Part shown: positions 17,186 to 25,900 of the stretch, piece by piece
Layout of the letters: each line of letters begins with the position of its first letter
How positions within the stretch are numbered: the stretch's first letter is position 1
Assembly (NCBI RefSeq): GCF_014201835.1
Contig: NZ_JACHFH010000002.1
Location: 94,426-158,425, forward strand
Source of the DNA: Pectinatus brassicae
GTDB taxonomy: Bacteria > Bacillota > Negativicutes > Selenomonadales > Selenomonadaceae
DNA length: 64,000 nucleotides
Direction: 5' to 3'
Translations under genes and position numbers: made by a program
The notes under the pieces: generated by a model
What the model was told of the DNA's origin: nothing
What the model saw: only the letters and a program-made list of their open reading frames with translations
Database searches by the model: none

Positions 17186-17233
17186 AAAACGCAGTACCTA
17201 ATAATATAATAATAGGTTGCTGCGTTTTTCTTT
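17186..17233 (-). terminator. Terminator of the PucR-family gene
   Basis: Minus strand hairpin CGCAGCAACCTA / TAGGTACTGCG around an AT loop, then TTTTATTTG. Confidence 0.75.
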
Positions 17234-17261
17234 ATTTATCTACATTATTAGTCTATTACAG

Positions 17262-18443
17262 TTAATCATTTATCGCTTCTGTTATTTTCAAATATTCCGC
17301 TATATAAAATGCCAGCATTAATTCAAAGCGCATGGCAGCATCATCAAAATCACAAGCTAAAATATTGCGTATTTTTATAATACGATAGTTTATAGTATTG
17401 CGATGGGTAAATTCAATCTGCGCTGTTAATTTAAGACTGTTATTATTGAACAAATATGTCCGCAGGGTATTATACAGCTGCGAATTATGCTTATTATCAA
17501 ACTCTACTAATGGCTGCAATAATGAATCGTGCATTTTCTGCAGCAGTATTTTATTATTTGTTGTAAATAACAACCTATATATACCAATCTTGTCAAAAAA
17601 CAGTTCATTTTTCTGCTGAGCTTCAGCTACAATTTGTGCAGCTGCCGCTTCCTTAAAAGCTGAAACCAGCTCGATAAATTCGTCATGCCGTGAACTTATA
17701 CCATAGATTATTTTTTTATCCGGCTGCTTAAACGTAAATGATTGCCTAATATCAGCCAGTAATTTTTCTATAGTCTCAATATTATTGGAAAACAATAATA
17801 TTACCAACTTATCTTTTTGCCAAAAAATAAGATATCTCTCACCAATAATATTCATTATATTTTTCAGCCTTAAAATGAAGATTTCCTGTAACTTATCTGT
17901 AATTGTTTCATTCTTTATTGCCGTTACTACCATATAAAAACTCTTTTTATCTAAATCATGGCGTCTAAAATACTCAGCATAGTTTTTTACTAATTTAGGC
18001 TCAAAAAGAACGGCCTTAATATGTTCGGTAATATCATTTTCCTTTTGCGTAGCTAAAAACAACCTATTTAAATAGTCCTGCATTATATCAGCTAAATGAA
18101 TGCGCCATGGCATAATAATAAGCGGCAGTTTATGCTCATTGCATAAAGTAATTATTTCTTCATCTATATCATCAGGCTGAATGTACTTACCGGTATTTAC
18201 AATTAATCCTCCGGCCTTGCGGCTGATTAATTCTTCAATAAAGTTTTTTAGCCAATCTTTTTCCTTATAACAAAGACCCGTTGTTATTATCAGCTCATTG
18301 CCGCGCAAGAAATCAGAGGTAGCAATATCTTCCGTATATTGCACCCAAATTATTTCTTTTTCCAATGTTTTTTTTGCTGTTAATAATGTTAGTTGATAGA
18401 TATCCTTCGTTTCGGCACATAATTTTTTTAAATGAATCGACAT
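17262..18443 (-). CDS. PucR/CdaR-family transcriptional regulator
   Basis: 393 aa. N-terminal PucR ligand domain (about residues 8-125; GNELIITTGLCYKEKDWL, LISRKAGGLIVNTGKY), a middle GGDEF-related CdaR region, and a C-terminal PucR helix-turn-helix (about 325-385; LRTYLFNNNSLKLTA, HRNTINYRIIKIRNIL). Proteins of this kind usually activate purine, amino-acid or GABA catabolic genes. It is divergent from the GABA aminotransferase pair (287 bp between the starts), so control of those two genes is likely. Confidence 0.88.
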   Translation of the reverse strand: MSIHLKKLCAETKDIYQLTLLTAKKTLEKEIIWVQYTEDIATSDFLRGNELIITTGLCYKEKDWLKNFIEELISRKAGGLIVNTGKYIQPDDIDEEIITLCNEHKLPLIIMPWRIHLADIMQDYLNRLFLATQKENDITEHIKAVLFEPKLVKNYAEYFRRHDLDKKSFYMVVTAIKNETITDKLQEIFILRLKNIMNIIGERYLIFWQKDKLVILLFSNNIETIEKLLADIRQSFTFKQPDKKIIYGISSRHDEFIELVSAFKEAAAAQIVAEAQQKNELFFDKIGIYRLLFTTNNKILLQKMHDSLLQPLVEFDNKHNSQLYNTLRTYLFNNNSLKLTAQIEFTHRNTINYRIIKIRNILACDFDDAAMRFELMLAFYIAEYLKITEAIND

Positions 18444-18558
18444 TATTTATCTCCATATATCCAGCAGTTTATTTTCCCCAGCGATTATTACTAAAAAACA
18501 ATAATCAAATAATCTTATTTCAATAATACAATAAATAAACATCATTCTTCAAGCATAT

Positions 18559-18579
18559 TTTGTGCACGAAGTACAAATG
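18559..18579. promoter_or_regulatory. Possible PucR-family operator
   Basis: An imperfect dyad TTTGTGCACGAAGTACAAA in the gap between the divergent regulator and aminotransferase genes (18444-18730). The rest of the gap shows no stronger signal. Weak evidence. Confidence 0.25.
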
Positions 18580-18730
18580 TCTCGTAAAAAATTAGTTACC
18601 TGTCCCGTTGCAGTCATCTTAGCATTAAGCTACCATATATCTATACATTAAATAAGGACACGGCAAAGGTGCCATCCATACGGATAAGACCTTGCTGTGT
18701 ATTTTTTTATTTATCAAGGGGGATTTTATT

Positions 18731-20122
18731 ATGTTAAAAACTGCTTTACCTAAAATTATTACTGAAACTGTTCCCGGCCCTAAAGCCGCTGCTGTTATAA
18801 ATCGTCGTGATGAAGCCATTCCTGCTGCTATTCGCTGCGGTTATCCAGTCGTTATCGATCATGCTGAAGGTGCGATTATCGAAGATGTTGATGGCAATCG
18901 TTTCTTGGATTTCATCGGTGGTGTGGGTGTTTTAAACATTGGTTTCAGCCATCCGGAAGTAATTGCTGCCGTAAAAGCTCAGGCTGATAAATATTTTCAT
19001 GGCATGTTCAATGTTGTAACCCATGAAGGTTATGTTGCCCTTGCTGAAAAACTAAATTCTTTAGTCCCAGTAAAAGGTGATAAAAAAAGAACATTCTTTG
19101 CTAACAGCGGTGCCGAAGCCGATGAAAATGCCGTAAAAATAGCCAAGGCTTTTACTAAACGCCCAAATATCATTGTATTTTCCGGTGCTTTCCATGGCCG
19201 TACCCTGCTTACAATGTCTATGACTGCTAAAAAAGCTTATGCTAAAGGTATGGGACCATTCCCTGATGGTGTTTACCGTGCTGAATTCCCTTATCTTTAC
19301 CGCCGTCCAGCAGGTATGCCAATAGAAGCCGCTATTGATTATTATATCGAAAAATTGCATGAAACATTCAATAACTGCTCTGACCCTCAGCATGTAGCAG
19401 CTATCGTTGTTGAACCACTCCAAGGTGAAGGCGGCTTTATTCCTGCCCCTATTGAATGGGTCAAAGCACTGCGCAAAATCTGTGACCAATATGGCATCTT
19501 GCTGATTGCTGATGAAGTTCAATCTGGTTTTTGCCGCACTGGACGCATGTTTGCTACAGAATACTGGAAAGACGCTGGTGTTCAGCCAGATATTATCACC
19601 ATGGCAAAATCCATTGCTGCTGGTGTTCCATTAAGTGCTATCAGTGCCCGTGATGAAATAATGCAGTCTGTTCCAGGTGGTGTTATCGGCGGTACCTATT
19701 GTGGTAATCCCCTTGCCTGTGCTGCTGCCTTAAAAACCATTGAAATCATGCAGCGTGATAATTTAGCCCAGCGTTCTGCTGAAATTGGCAAAAAAGTGAT
19801 TTCACGCTATAATGAATGGATGCAAAAATATGATGTTATCGGTGACATTCGCGGTTTAGGCGGAATGATTGGCATAGAATTCGTTAAAGACAAAGAAAGT
19901 AAACAGCCTGACAGTACACTTGTCAATAACTTAATTAAAGAAGCTGCCCAACATGGCTTATTAATCGAAAATGCCGGTATACATGGCAATGTCATTCGTT
20001 TCTTAGCCCCATTAGTTATTACCGACGAACAATTAGACGCCGGTCTTGATATTTTTGAAGCTGCTATCAAAAAATGCACTAATTATCAGGAAGATTCTTC
20101 TGCTGCTAATATCGGTGCCTGA
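18731..20122 (+). CDS. gabT: 4-aminobutyrate aminotransferase
   Basis: 463 aa class-III PLP aminotransferase. Start chosen at ATG 18731, 8 bases after AAGGGGG; an upstream in-frame codon at 18692 has no ribosome site. Seen: FANSGAEADENAVKIA (phosphate site), FHGRTLLTMSMT, DEVQSGFCRTGRMFA, and the PLP lysine in TMAKSIAAGVPL. It would convert GABA and 2-oxoglutarate to succinate semialdehyde and glutamate. Immediately followed by a 4-hydroxybutyrate-type dehydrogenase. GabT is favoured over ornithine or acetylornithine aminotransferases by length and neighbour. Confidence 0.9.
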   Translation: MLKTALPKIITETVPGPKAAAVINRRDEAIPAAIRCGYPVVIDHAEGAIIEDVDGNRFLDFIGGVGVLNIGFSHPEVIAAVKAQADKYFHGMFNVVTHEGYVALAEKLNSLVPVKGDKKRTFFANSGAEADENAVKIAKAFTKRPNIIVFSGAFHGRTLLTMSMTAKKAYAKGMGPFPDGVYRAEFPYLYRRPAGMPIEAAIDYYIEKLHETFNNCSDPQHVAAIVVEPLQGEGGFIPAPIEWVKALRKICDQYGILLIADEVQSGFCRTGRMFATEYWKDAGVQPDIITMAKSIAAGVPLSAISARDEIMQSVPGGVIGGTYCGNPLACAAALKTIEIMQRDNLAQRSAEIGKKVISRYNEWMQKYDVIGDIRGLGGMIGIEFVKDKESKQPDSTLVNNLIKEAAQHGLLIENAGIHGNVIRFLAPLVITDEQLDAGLDIFEAAIKKCTNYQEDSSAANIGA

Positions 20123-20137
20123 TTAATGGAGGAAATA

Positions 20138-21253
20138 ATGAAAAGTTTTGTTTTGGCGCCCCAGATCAACGTATGTGATTCTACAGCTGAATTTTGCAAT
20201 GAATATGCCATTGGCAAAGGTGACCTTGTATTTATCAGCCAGCGTTCCTTAGATGCTAACTTTGCCAATAAATTTACTAATGCCACTATTATTGATTATC
20301 GCAAATACGGTGTTGGTGAACCTACCGATTTAATGGTTGAAGGTATTTATAATGATATTAAAAATATAGAAATAAAACGCGTTTTTGCTATTGGCGGCGG
20401 TACAATTCTCGATGTTGCCAAATTATTTGCTTTAAAGCAAATAATGCCTGTTGATAAATTATTCGCTGGTGAGATAACACCGCAAAAAAATAAATCATTA
20501 ATTTTAATACCGACTACTTGTGGTACCGGCAGTGAAGTAACCAATATTTCTATATTGGAGCTGACAAAAAACAAAACTAAATTAGGTCTGGCCAATAATG
20601 CTCTTTTTGCCGATGAAGCTGTACTAATTCCAGAATTACTGCATGATCTGCCATTTCGCTTTTTTGCCACCAGCTCCATGGATGCACTAATCCATGCCAT
20701 AGAATCATTTACTTCACCTAAAGCTACTGAACTGACACAAATGTTTTCCTTAAATGCTATGGATAAAATTATTGCTGGTTACCAAAAAATTGCCGCAGAT
20801 AAAACTGCTTTAGATGATAAATTACTACATGACTTTCTTACAGCCAGCACTTATGCTGGTATTGCATTTGGCAATGCCGGCTGTGCCGCAGTACATGCCC
20901 TTAGCTATCCTTTAGGTGCCGCTTATCATGTGCCGCATGGCGAAGCTAATTATGCTATGTTTATGCAGGTTTATAAAACATATGAATTGATTGAAAACAA
21001 ACCTGTTCTACAGGCTTTAAAACAGCATTTAGCGACTATCCTGCACTGTTCTGCTAATAATGTTTTTAGCCAACTAGAAGCACTATTGCAGCAAATCATT
21101 CCGCTAAAAGCATTGCATGAATACGGTGTAACTACTAATGACTTAACAGCATTTACCGATGTAGTAATGCAAAAGCAGGGCCGCCTAATGGCTAATAATT
21201 GCTGTGAACTATCCAGTGCCAATGTCTTATCTATTTATAAACAACTTTATTAA
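20138..21253 (+). CDS. Iron-containing alcohol dehydrogenase, 4-hydroxybutyrate dehydrogenase type
   Basis: 371 aa from ATG 20138 with GGAGG 5 bases before. Group-III dehydrogenase: NAD site AIGGGTILDVAK (about residue 84), PTTCGTGSEVT (about 128), metal ligands Asp/His in SSMDALIHAIE and His in HALSYPLGAAYHVPHGEAN. The overall layout resembles the clostridial 4-hydroxybutyrate dehydrogenases, which reduce succinate semialdehyde. With GabT it would turn GABA into 4-hydroxybutyrate, regenerating NAD+. No 4-hydroxybutyryl-CoA genes lie nearby. Confidence 0.82.
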   Translation: MKSFVLAPQINVCDSTAEFCNEYAIGKGDLVFISQRSLDANFANKFTNATIIDYRKYGVGEPTDLMVEGIYNDIKNIEIKRVFAIGGGTILDVAKLFALKQIMPVDKLFAGEITPQKNKSLILIPTTCGTGSEVTNISILELTKNKTKLGLANNALFADEAVLIPELLHDLPFRFFATSSMDALIHAIESFTSPKATELTQMFSLNAMDKIIAGYQKIAADKTALDDKLLHDFLTASTYAGIAFGNAGCAAVHALSYPLGAAYHVPHGEANYAMFMQVYKTYELIENKPVLQALKQHLATILHCSANNVFSQLEALLQQIIPLKALHEYGVTTNDLTAFTDVVMQKQGRLMANNCCELSSANVLSIYKQLY

Positions 21254-21267
21254 CAAAAATCTTCTTT

Positions 21268-21296
21268 TAATCCCTCCGGCAACGGAGGGATTTTAT
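21268..21296 (+). terminator. Terminator of the GABA operon
   Basis: AATCCCTCCG-GCAA-CGGAGGGATT hairpin followed by TTAT. The following stretch to 21500 is AT-rich and shows no convincing gene. Confidence 0.75.
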
Positions 21297-21508
21297 TATG
21301 CTTATAAATATGCTTTCTCATTCTTCTTTACAGCTGTTTTTATTTATGCCGATACTTTTTATCATCTTTTCCTTTTTAATTGCTTATATGCCGTATTTAA
21401 AGCTCATTAAAGGAAGTCAGTATGCACAATACTCCTTTAATAAAAATAAACATATATCCATAGCCTGTTCGTACTTTTTATCTCATTATTAACTTTCACC
21501 ATAACGAA

Positions 21509-21554
21509 TAACAAAAAGGAGCACTGCCAAAACGGCAGTGCTCCTTTTTTGTTA
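21509..21554. terminator. Bidirectional terminator of the amino-acid ABC operon
   Basis: ACAAAAAGGAGCACTGCC, loop AAAA, GGCAGTGCTCCTTTTTTGT; nearly perfect, T-runs on both sides. Confidence 0.9.
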
Positions 21555-21562
21555 TTTGCTAT

Positions 21563-22435
21563 TTATTTTACATTCTTAGTTTTTGCTTCATCAGCAGACA
21601 ATACCATGAAGTCTTCGGTCAAACCATATTTTTCCAAAATCTTTTTGAGGCTGCCATCAGCACGCATTTTTTCCAATTCGCCATTAACGGCATCCAGTAA
21701 ATCTTTATCTTTAAATCTTACAGCTGCACCAATTTGACCTGATGCTTCAGCTTTATAAGGGCTTAATATTTTTACATCTAAGTTATCGCTGGTTTTAATG
21801 GTATAAGCAGCAACGATACCGTCGGTAATACATGCATCTATTTTGCCGGTATTTACAGCCATCATCAATTCAGCCTGACTATTAAATACTTTGACATCTT
21901 TTACTTCCCCGTCTTTTTTCCATTTTTCTGCTAGTTCAAGGAAAGTAACACCTTTTTGTCCACCGATAACTTTATCTTTCAAATCAGCTTTGCTTTTTAT
22001 TGGAGAATCTTTTTTTACAACAATAGCTTCCCCTTCTTTATACCAGATATTAGTAAAAGCTGCTTTTTGCAGACGTTCAGGTTTGATATACATTCCATCA
22101 GTAACCATATCCACTGCTTCATTATTTAAACCAATCAATAGGTTTTCAAATGGAACATGCTTCATTTCTACTTTTTTAATACCTAATCTTTTAGCTATTT
22201 CTGTGATTATTTCTGCATCGATACCGGCAAATTGATTGGTTTTAGTATCCATATAGGCAAATGGTGCATCATTGGATGAACCAACTACCAAAACACCCTT
22301 TTCCTTAATTTTTGCTAAAGTACTTTGGTTATCAGCTGCTTTTTGACTATTTTCTGAACCACAGCCCACCAATAAAAATAAAGAAGACAACACTAACATC
22401 ACTAAAACTAATATTTTTTTACCATGTTTACGCAT
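21563..22435 (-). CDS. Amino-acid ABC transporter substrate-binding lipoprotein
   Basis: 290 aa. Lipobox LLVGC (Cys25), then the type-II bacterial solute-binding fold (SBP_bac_3): GVLVVGSSNDAPFAYMD, GIDAEIITEIAKRLGIK, LLIGLNNEAVDMVTDGM, GGQKGVTFLE, GKIDACITDG. It would deliver a polar amino acid to the permease encoded next. Glutamine, cystine or arginine cannot be told apart. Last gene of the ATPase-permease-binding protein operon, 32 bp after the permease. Confidence 0.92.
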   Translation of the reverse strand: MRKHGKKILVLVMLVLSSLFLLVGCGSENSQKAADNQSTLAKIKEKGVLVVGSSNDAPFAYMDTKTNQFAGIDAEIITEIAKRLGIKKVEMKHVPFENLLIGLNNEAVDMVTDGMYIKPERLQKAAFTNIWYKEGEAIVVKKDSPIKSKADLKDKVIGGQKGVTFLELAEKWKKDGEVKDVKVFNSQAELMMAVNTGKIDACITDGIVAAYTIKTSDNLDVKILSPYKAEASGQIGAAVRFKDKDLLDAVNGELEKMRADGSLKKILEKYGLTEDFMVLSADEAKTKNVK

Positions 22436-22467
22436 AAAATCAAACCTCTCTTTATATCATTTTTTTA

Positions 22468-23178
22468 TTAACGACTGGCTGAAGACAATTTATATTCTAT
22501 AAATTTAACAAGATGTGACAACGGAACACTTAGTATCAGATAGGCAATCGCCAAATAAGTATAAGCTTCAATTGTATAGAAAGTCTGCGAAGCAAAAGTC
22601 TGGGTGCGCAGCAAAAGTTCGTTAACTGCAACATAAGCCAGAAGAGATGTGTCTTTTATCATCATTACCAGATAATTCCCCAAAGATGGAATGATACCAC
22701 GCAAAGCCTGCGGCATAACTATCCGAAACAAGGTTTCATAACGACCGAAGCCCAAAACAAGCGCCGCTTCTGTCTGTCCATTATCAATTGATACAATACC
22801 TGCTCTTATTACTTCTGACATATAGCAGCCATAGTTTATTGCCAAGCCGGCAATACCAGCTGTAAGTGGTGTTATCTGCACATCAGTCTTATAGCCAAAC
22901 ATTCCGGCAATCAAATTGATAAGCAGCGGCATAACATAATAAATATATACTAATTGCACAAGCAATGGCGTGCCACGAACTATTTCCAGTAAACCATATA
23001 AGAATGCTTTAAGTGGTTTCCAGCCAAATAATCTGCCTATAGCAATAAATATCCCCACTATTGTTGCCAAAAAGAAACCTATTATTGTTGCCTCTACTAC
23101 GACGCCAAAACCGTGCAAGAGTGATGGTGCCAAATATTTTGCTGCCTCAGAAAAATGTAATTGTCCTAAAATATTCAT
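22468..23178 (-). CDS. Amino-acid ABC transporter permease
   Basis: 236 aa, HisM/GlnP family with about five helices and the His/Glu/Gln/Arg/opine domain: LLEIVRGTPLLVQLVYIYYV, then GIAGLAINYGCYMSEVIRAGI, and the EAA loop EAALVLGFGRYETLFRIVMPQALR contacting the ATPase (about residues 140-165). Only 3 bases from the ATPase stop. Confidence 0.93.
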   Translation of the reverse strand: MNILGQLHFSEAAKYLAPSLLHGFGVVVEATIIGFFLATIVGIFIAIGRLFGWKPLKAFLYGLLEIVRGTPLLVQLVYIYYVMPLLINLIAGMFGYKTDVQITPLTAGIAGLAINYGCYMSEVIRAGIVSIDNGQTEAALVLGFGRYETLFRIVMPQALRGIIPSLGNYLVMMIKDTSLLAYVAVNELLLRTQTFASQTFYTIEAYTYLAIAYLILSVPLSHLVKFIEYKLSSASR

Positions 23179-23181
23179 GAT

Positions 23182-23910
23182 TTATACCCCCACTAAAACC
23201 CTGTTTAAAAACTGTTGTGTACGTTCTTCCTTAGGATGATTAAAGATTTCTACAGGGGCACCTTCTTCTACTATATAACCTTTATCCATAAATATAACTC
23301 TGTCAGATACATCGCGGGCAAATCCCATTTCATGCGTAACAACGACCATCGACATACCTTCTTTGCGTAGATCCCGCATAACTGTAAGGACCTCATTTAC
23401 AAGCTCCGGATCAAGTGCTGACGTTGGTTCATCAAACAATAACATTTTGGGCTGCATGGCAAGGGCTCTTGCTATTGCCACACGCTGTTGCTGACCACCT
23501 GAAAGCTGTGCTGGATAGGCATCAGCCTTATTGGCAAGGCCAACCTTGGCTAAAAGACTGCGGGCTAATTCTTCCGCTTCCTTTTTCTTCATTTTATTTA
23601 CATGCATTGGTGCGTACATTACATTTTTTAATACCGTGAACATGGGGAATAAATTAAACCGTTGAAACACCATGCCTACTTCCCGGCGCAATCTTTTGGT
23701 ATCCAGCTTATCATCAAGCAATGTTCCATCATAATAAATCTGTCCGCTAGTAGGTACTTCCAATAAATTCAAGCAGCGCAAAAATGTACTTTTCCCTGAA
23801 CCCGATGGCCCGATAATACATATTACTTCACCATCATCAATGCGCATCGTTATACTTTTTAAAACTTCATTATCACCATAATTTTTTCCCAGCTCAAATA
23901 TATTGAACAT
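23182..23910 (-). CDS. Amino-acid ABC transporter ATPase
   Basis: 242 aa from ATG 23910, which has GAGGTG 6 bases upstream (a GTG at 23919 overlaps that site and is unlikely). [10 protein letters not shown]-loop FQRFNLFPM, signature [15 protein letters not shown], Walker [12 protein letters not shown] and switch His VVVTHEMG are all intact; GlnQ/HisP type. First gene of the operon, behind a leader of about 200 nt with an early terminator. Confidence 0.94.
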   Translation of the reverse strand: MFNIFELGKNYGDNEVLKSITMRIDDGEVICIIGPSGSGKSTFLRCLNLLEVPTSGQIYYDGTLLDDKLDTKRLRREVGMVFQRFNLFPMFTVLKNVMYAPMHVNKMKKKEAEELARSLLAKVGLANKADAYPAQLSGGQQQRVAIARALAMQPKMLLFDEPTSALDPELVNEVLTVMRDLRKEGMSMVVVTHEMGFARDVSDRVIFMDKGYIVEEGAPVEIFNHPKEERTQQFLNRVLVGV

Positions 23911-24047
23911 GCTAAACACCTCTTCAATACTACTAACAAAAATTCCTTTAAATGCGAATAATGTTATTGTTATTTCCTATTCCTAACTGAGAACCAGAAA
24001 TATACTAATAAATAAAATAATTACATAACTGCCATCAAGTTTTTGAT

Positions 24048-24085
24048 AAAAAAAAGCGCTCATCTCCTTTACAGAAGATGAGCGC
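24048..24085 (-). terminator. Early terminator/attenuator in the amino-acid ABC operon leader
   Basis: Minus strand hairpin GCGCTCATCTTC / GGAGATGAGCGC (24056-24085) followed by eight T. It lies about 25 nt after the expected start and about 140 nt before the ATPase gene, so it ends most transcripts unless overcome. No T-box or known riboswitch core is visible. Confidence 0.6.
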
Positions 24086-24117
24086 CATCGCTCTAATTAT
24101 TCTCAGTTATTGGACTT

Positions 24118-24147
24118 ATTTTATCATGTATACCGCAATTAAGTCAA
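24118..24147 (-). promoter_or_regulatory. Promoter of the amino-acid ABC operon
   Basis: -35 TTGACT (24142-24147), 18-bp spacer, -10 TAAAAT (24118-24123) on the minus strand. From here to the niaR terminator at 24371 the sequence is very AT-rich with nothing else recognised. Confidence 0.65.
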
Positions 24148-24370
24148 TGTACACATGCACAATTTTTCCGTATTTTTTTGTTTTTATAGCACAATTTGTC
24201 ATTTTAAAAACAATTAATGCCTTATTTTTTTATTTTTATTTTCATTATTTTTGTTAAAGTATTAATCTATTTTTTTATAAAAAAGTAATATTTTTATATA
24301 TATGCAAAATAAGTTTAAGTCTTATTAAATCTATCAAATATTAGCCTTATAATTGCCAATATATAAAAAC

Positions 24371-24422
24371 AAGAACAATAACGCCATTATTCATCATATT
24401 TATATCAGCATTATTGTTCTTT
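24371..24422 (-). terminator. Terminator of the nad operon
   Basis: Arms AAGAACAATAA and TTATTGTTCTT around a loop of about 29 bases; the minus-strand exit reads GTTTTTA. Confidence 0.6.
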
Positions 24423-24462
24423 ATTAAAGGATATTAAATTATATTTTATTAATTTTTGTAAA

Positions 24463-24993
24463 CTAATCTTCTACTTCATATGGTAATACTTCAGCTAAAT
24501 AGTCTTTTTCACGCAGGGCTGCTTCTATATCATCTAAAACTTCTTTAGATTCTGCACTGATCAGATGAAAATGATAACCTGCCGTTATGTTCATCAGTGG
24601 TGTTGATTTACCCGTCTGCATATCCTGTAAAAACAGTTTTATATCACGACGATTTTTTATATTAAGCTGTGCCTTTACCTTTCCATAAACACGGTGGTTA
24701 ACATGTACATCAACCACTGTTCCACCTAAATCAACAATTGTCTGCAACTCATCCACTGTCTTTTCCTCACTATGATGAACCTTAACTAGTCGTGTAAACC
24801 GATGCACATCAGTAAGAATATACCCTCTATTAGTAGATACTATCGTATAGCCCTGCGCTCTAAGCAAGGCAATATCTTGAACTACCACCTGTCGACTGAC
24901 ATTAGTAAATTTGCCTAAATCACTGCCTGATAAAGGTTCATTGGATTTTTCCATCGCATCAATAATGATTTTTCTACGTTCTTGCCCTGTCAT
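24463..24993 (-). CDS. niaR: NiaR-type niacin-responsive repressor
   Basis: 176 aa. N-terminal HTH_11 winged helix (about residues 5-55: GSDLGKFTNVSRQVVVQDI) and a C-terminal 3H domain named for its conserved His residues (VDVHVNHRVYGKV, GYHFHLIS), which binds nicotinate. In Firmicutes this protein represses NAD synthesis and niacin uptake. It is the last gene of nadA-nadB-nadC-niaR, so autoregulation is likely. Confidence 0.93.
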   Translation of the reverse strand: MTGQERRKIIIDAMEKSNEPLSGSDLGKFTNVSRQVVVQDIALLRAQGYTIVSTNRGYILTDVHRFTRLVKVHHSEEKTVDELQTIVDLGGTVVDVHVNHRVYGKVKAQLNIKNRRDIKLFLQDMQTGKSTPLMNITAGYHFHLISAESKEVLDDIEAALREKDYLAEVLPYEVED

Positions 24994-25029
24994 TATATCA
25001 TCCTCCCTCTTTTATCAGCTCCGTTTATT

Positions 25030-25899
25030 TTAGCATTTATAGCTTATATCAAATACCCGTAGATTCTTTAAGCTCAAATCCAATATTGGTGCTGAATGTG
25101 TTAATGCTCCACTAGATATATAGTCTACACCAATATTAATAAGCATTTCAATATTATCTTTATTTATATTGCCTGAGCACTCGGTCAAAGCTCGTCCATT
25201 AATATACTCTACAGCTTTTTTCATTTCATCGACCGTCATATTATCAAGCATTATTATATCAGCCCCTGCTGCCACTGCTTCTTCTACCATCTGCATCGTT
25301 TCCGTTTCAACTTCAATTTTGCGGACAAATGGTGCATACTTTTTAGCCATAGCGATTGCTGCTGTTACCCCACCAGCAGCATTTATATGATTGTCTTTTA
25401 ACAATACGCCATCTGATAAATTATAACGATGATTTTTCCCACCACCTACAGTAACAGCATATTTTTCAAAAATACGCATACATGGTGTTGTTTTACGAGT
25501 ATCAAGCAATGTGGTTTTACTCCCCTGTAGCAATTCAACTATTTGACTGGTATATGTAGCAATACCACTCATCCGCTGCAAATAGTTTAGTGCTGTACGT
25601 TCACCTGATAATAGTACCCGCACGTCACCTGTTACGACCGCCAATTTATCACCTGCACATACTGCATCACCGTCTTTTACATAAAGCTCTACCTGCACCG
25701 TCGTATCCAGCAGTGTAAATACCCGCTTAAAAACATCAAGCCCGGCAATAACACCATCCTGCTTACAAATAAGCTCCACATCGCCATTTTGTGCCAGCGG
25801 CATAACAGCATTTGTCGTTACATCTTCACCATTGATATCTTCTTCCAATGCCATTTTTATATATTTATCAGCCACTAATTCCATTGTTATATTATTCAT
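25030..25899 (-). CDS. nadC: Nicotinate-nucleotide pyrophosphorylase (carboxylating)
   Basis: 289 aa quinolinate phosphoribosyltransferase, making nicotinate mononucleotide. Seen: ALEEDINGEDVTTNAV, GERTALNYLQRMSGIAT, LLDTRKTTPCMRIFEKYAV, VGGGKNHRYNLSDGVLLKDN (active-site Lys/His), and IEVETE / DIIMLDN in the barrel. Starts 1 base after the nadB stop; a GGAG lies inside nadB. Confidence 0.96.
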   Translation of the reverse strand: MNNITMELVADKYIKMALEEDINGEDVTTNAVMPLAQNGDVELICKQDGVIAGLDVFKRVFTLLDTTVQVELYVKDGDAVCAGDKLAVVTGDVRVLLSGERTALNYLQRMSGIATYTSQIVELLQGSKTTLLDTRKTTPCMRIFEKYAVTVGGGKNHRYNLSDGVLLKDNHINAAGGVTAAIAMAKKYAPFVRKIEVETETMQMVEEAVAAGADIIMLDNMTVDEMKKAVEYINGRALTECSGNINKDNIEMLINIGVDYISSGALTHSAPILDLSLKNLRVFDISYKC

Positions 25900-25900
25900 C

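Noticed and set aside
21298..21492. 64-codon ORF with hydrophobic N-terminal half
   Set aside because: Its only ribosome-site candidate is the right arm of the GABA-operon terminator; no promoter or family match is visible. It could be real only if expressed by read-through.
24048..24147. T-box or known amino-acid riboswitch in the ABC leader
   Set aside because: No GGTGG-type core, specifier loop or aptamer consensus; the leader before the terminator is only about 25 nt.
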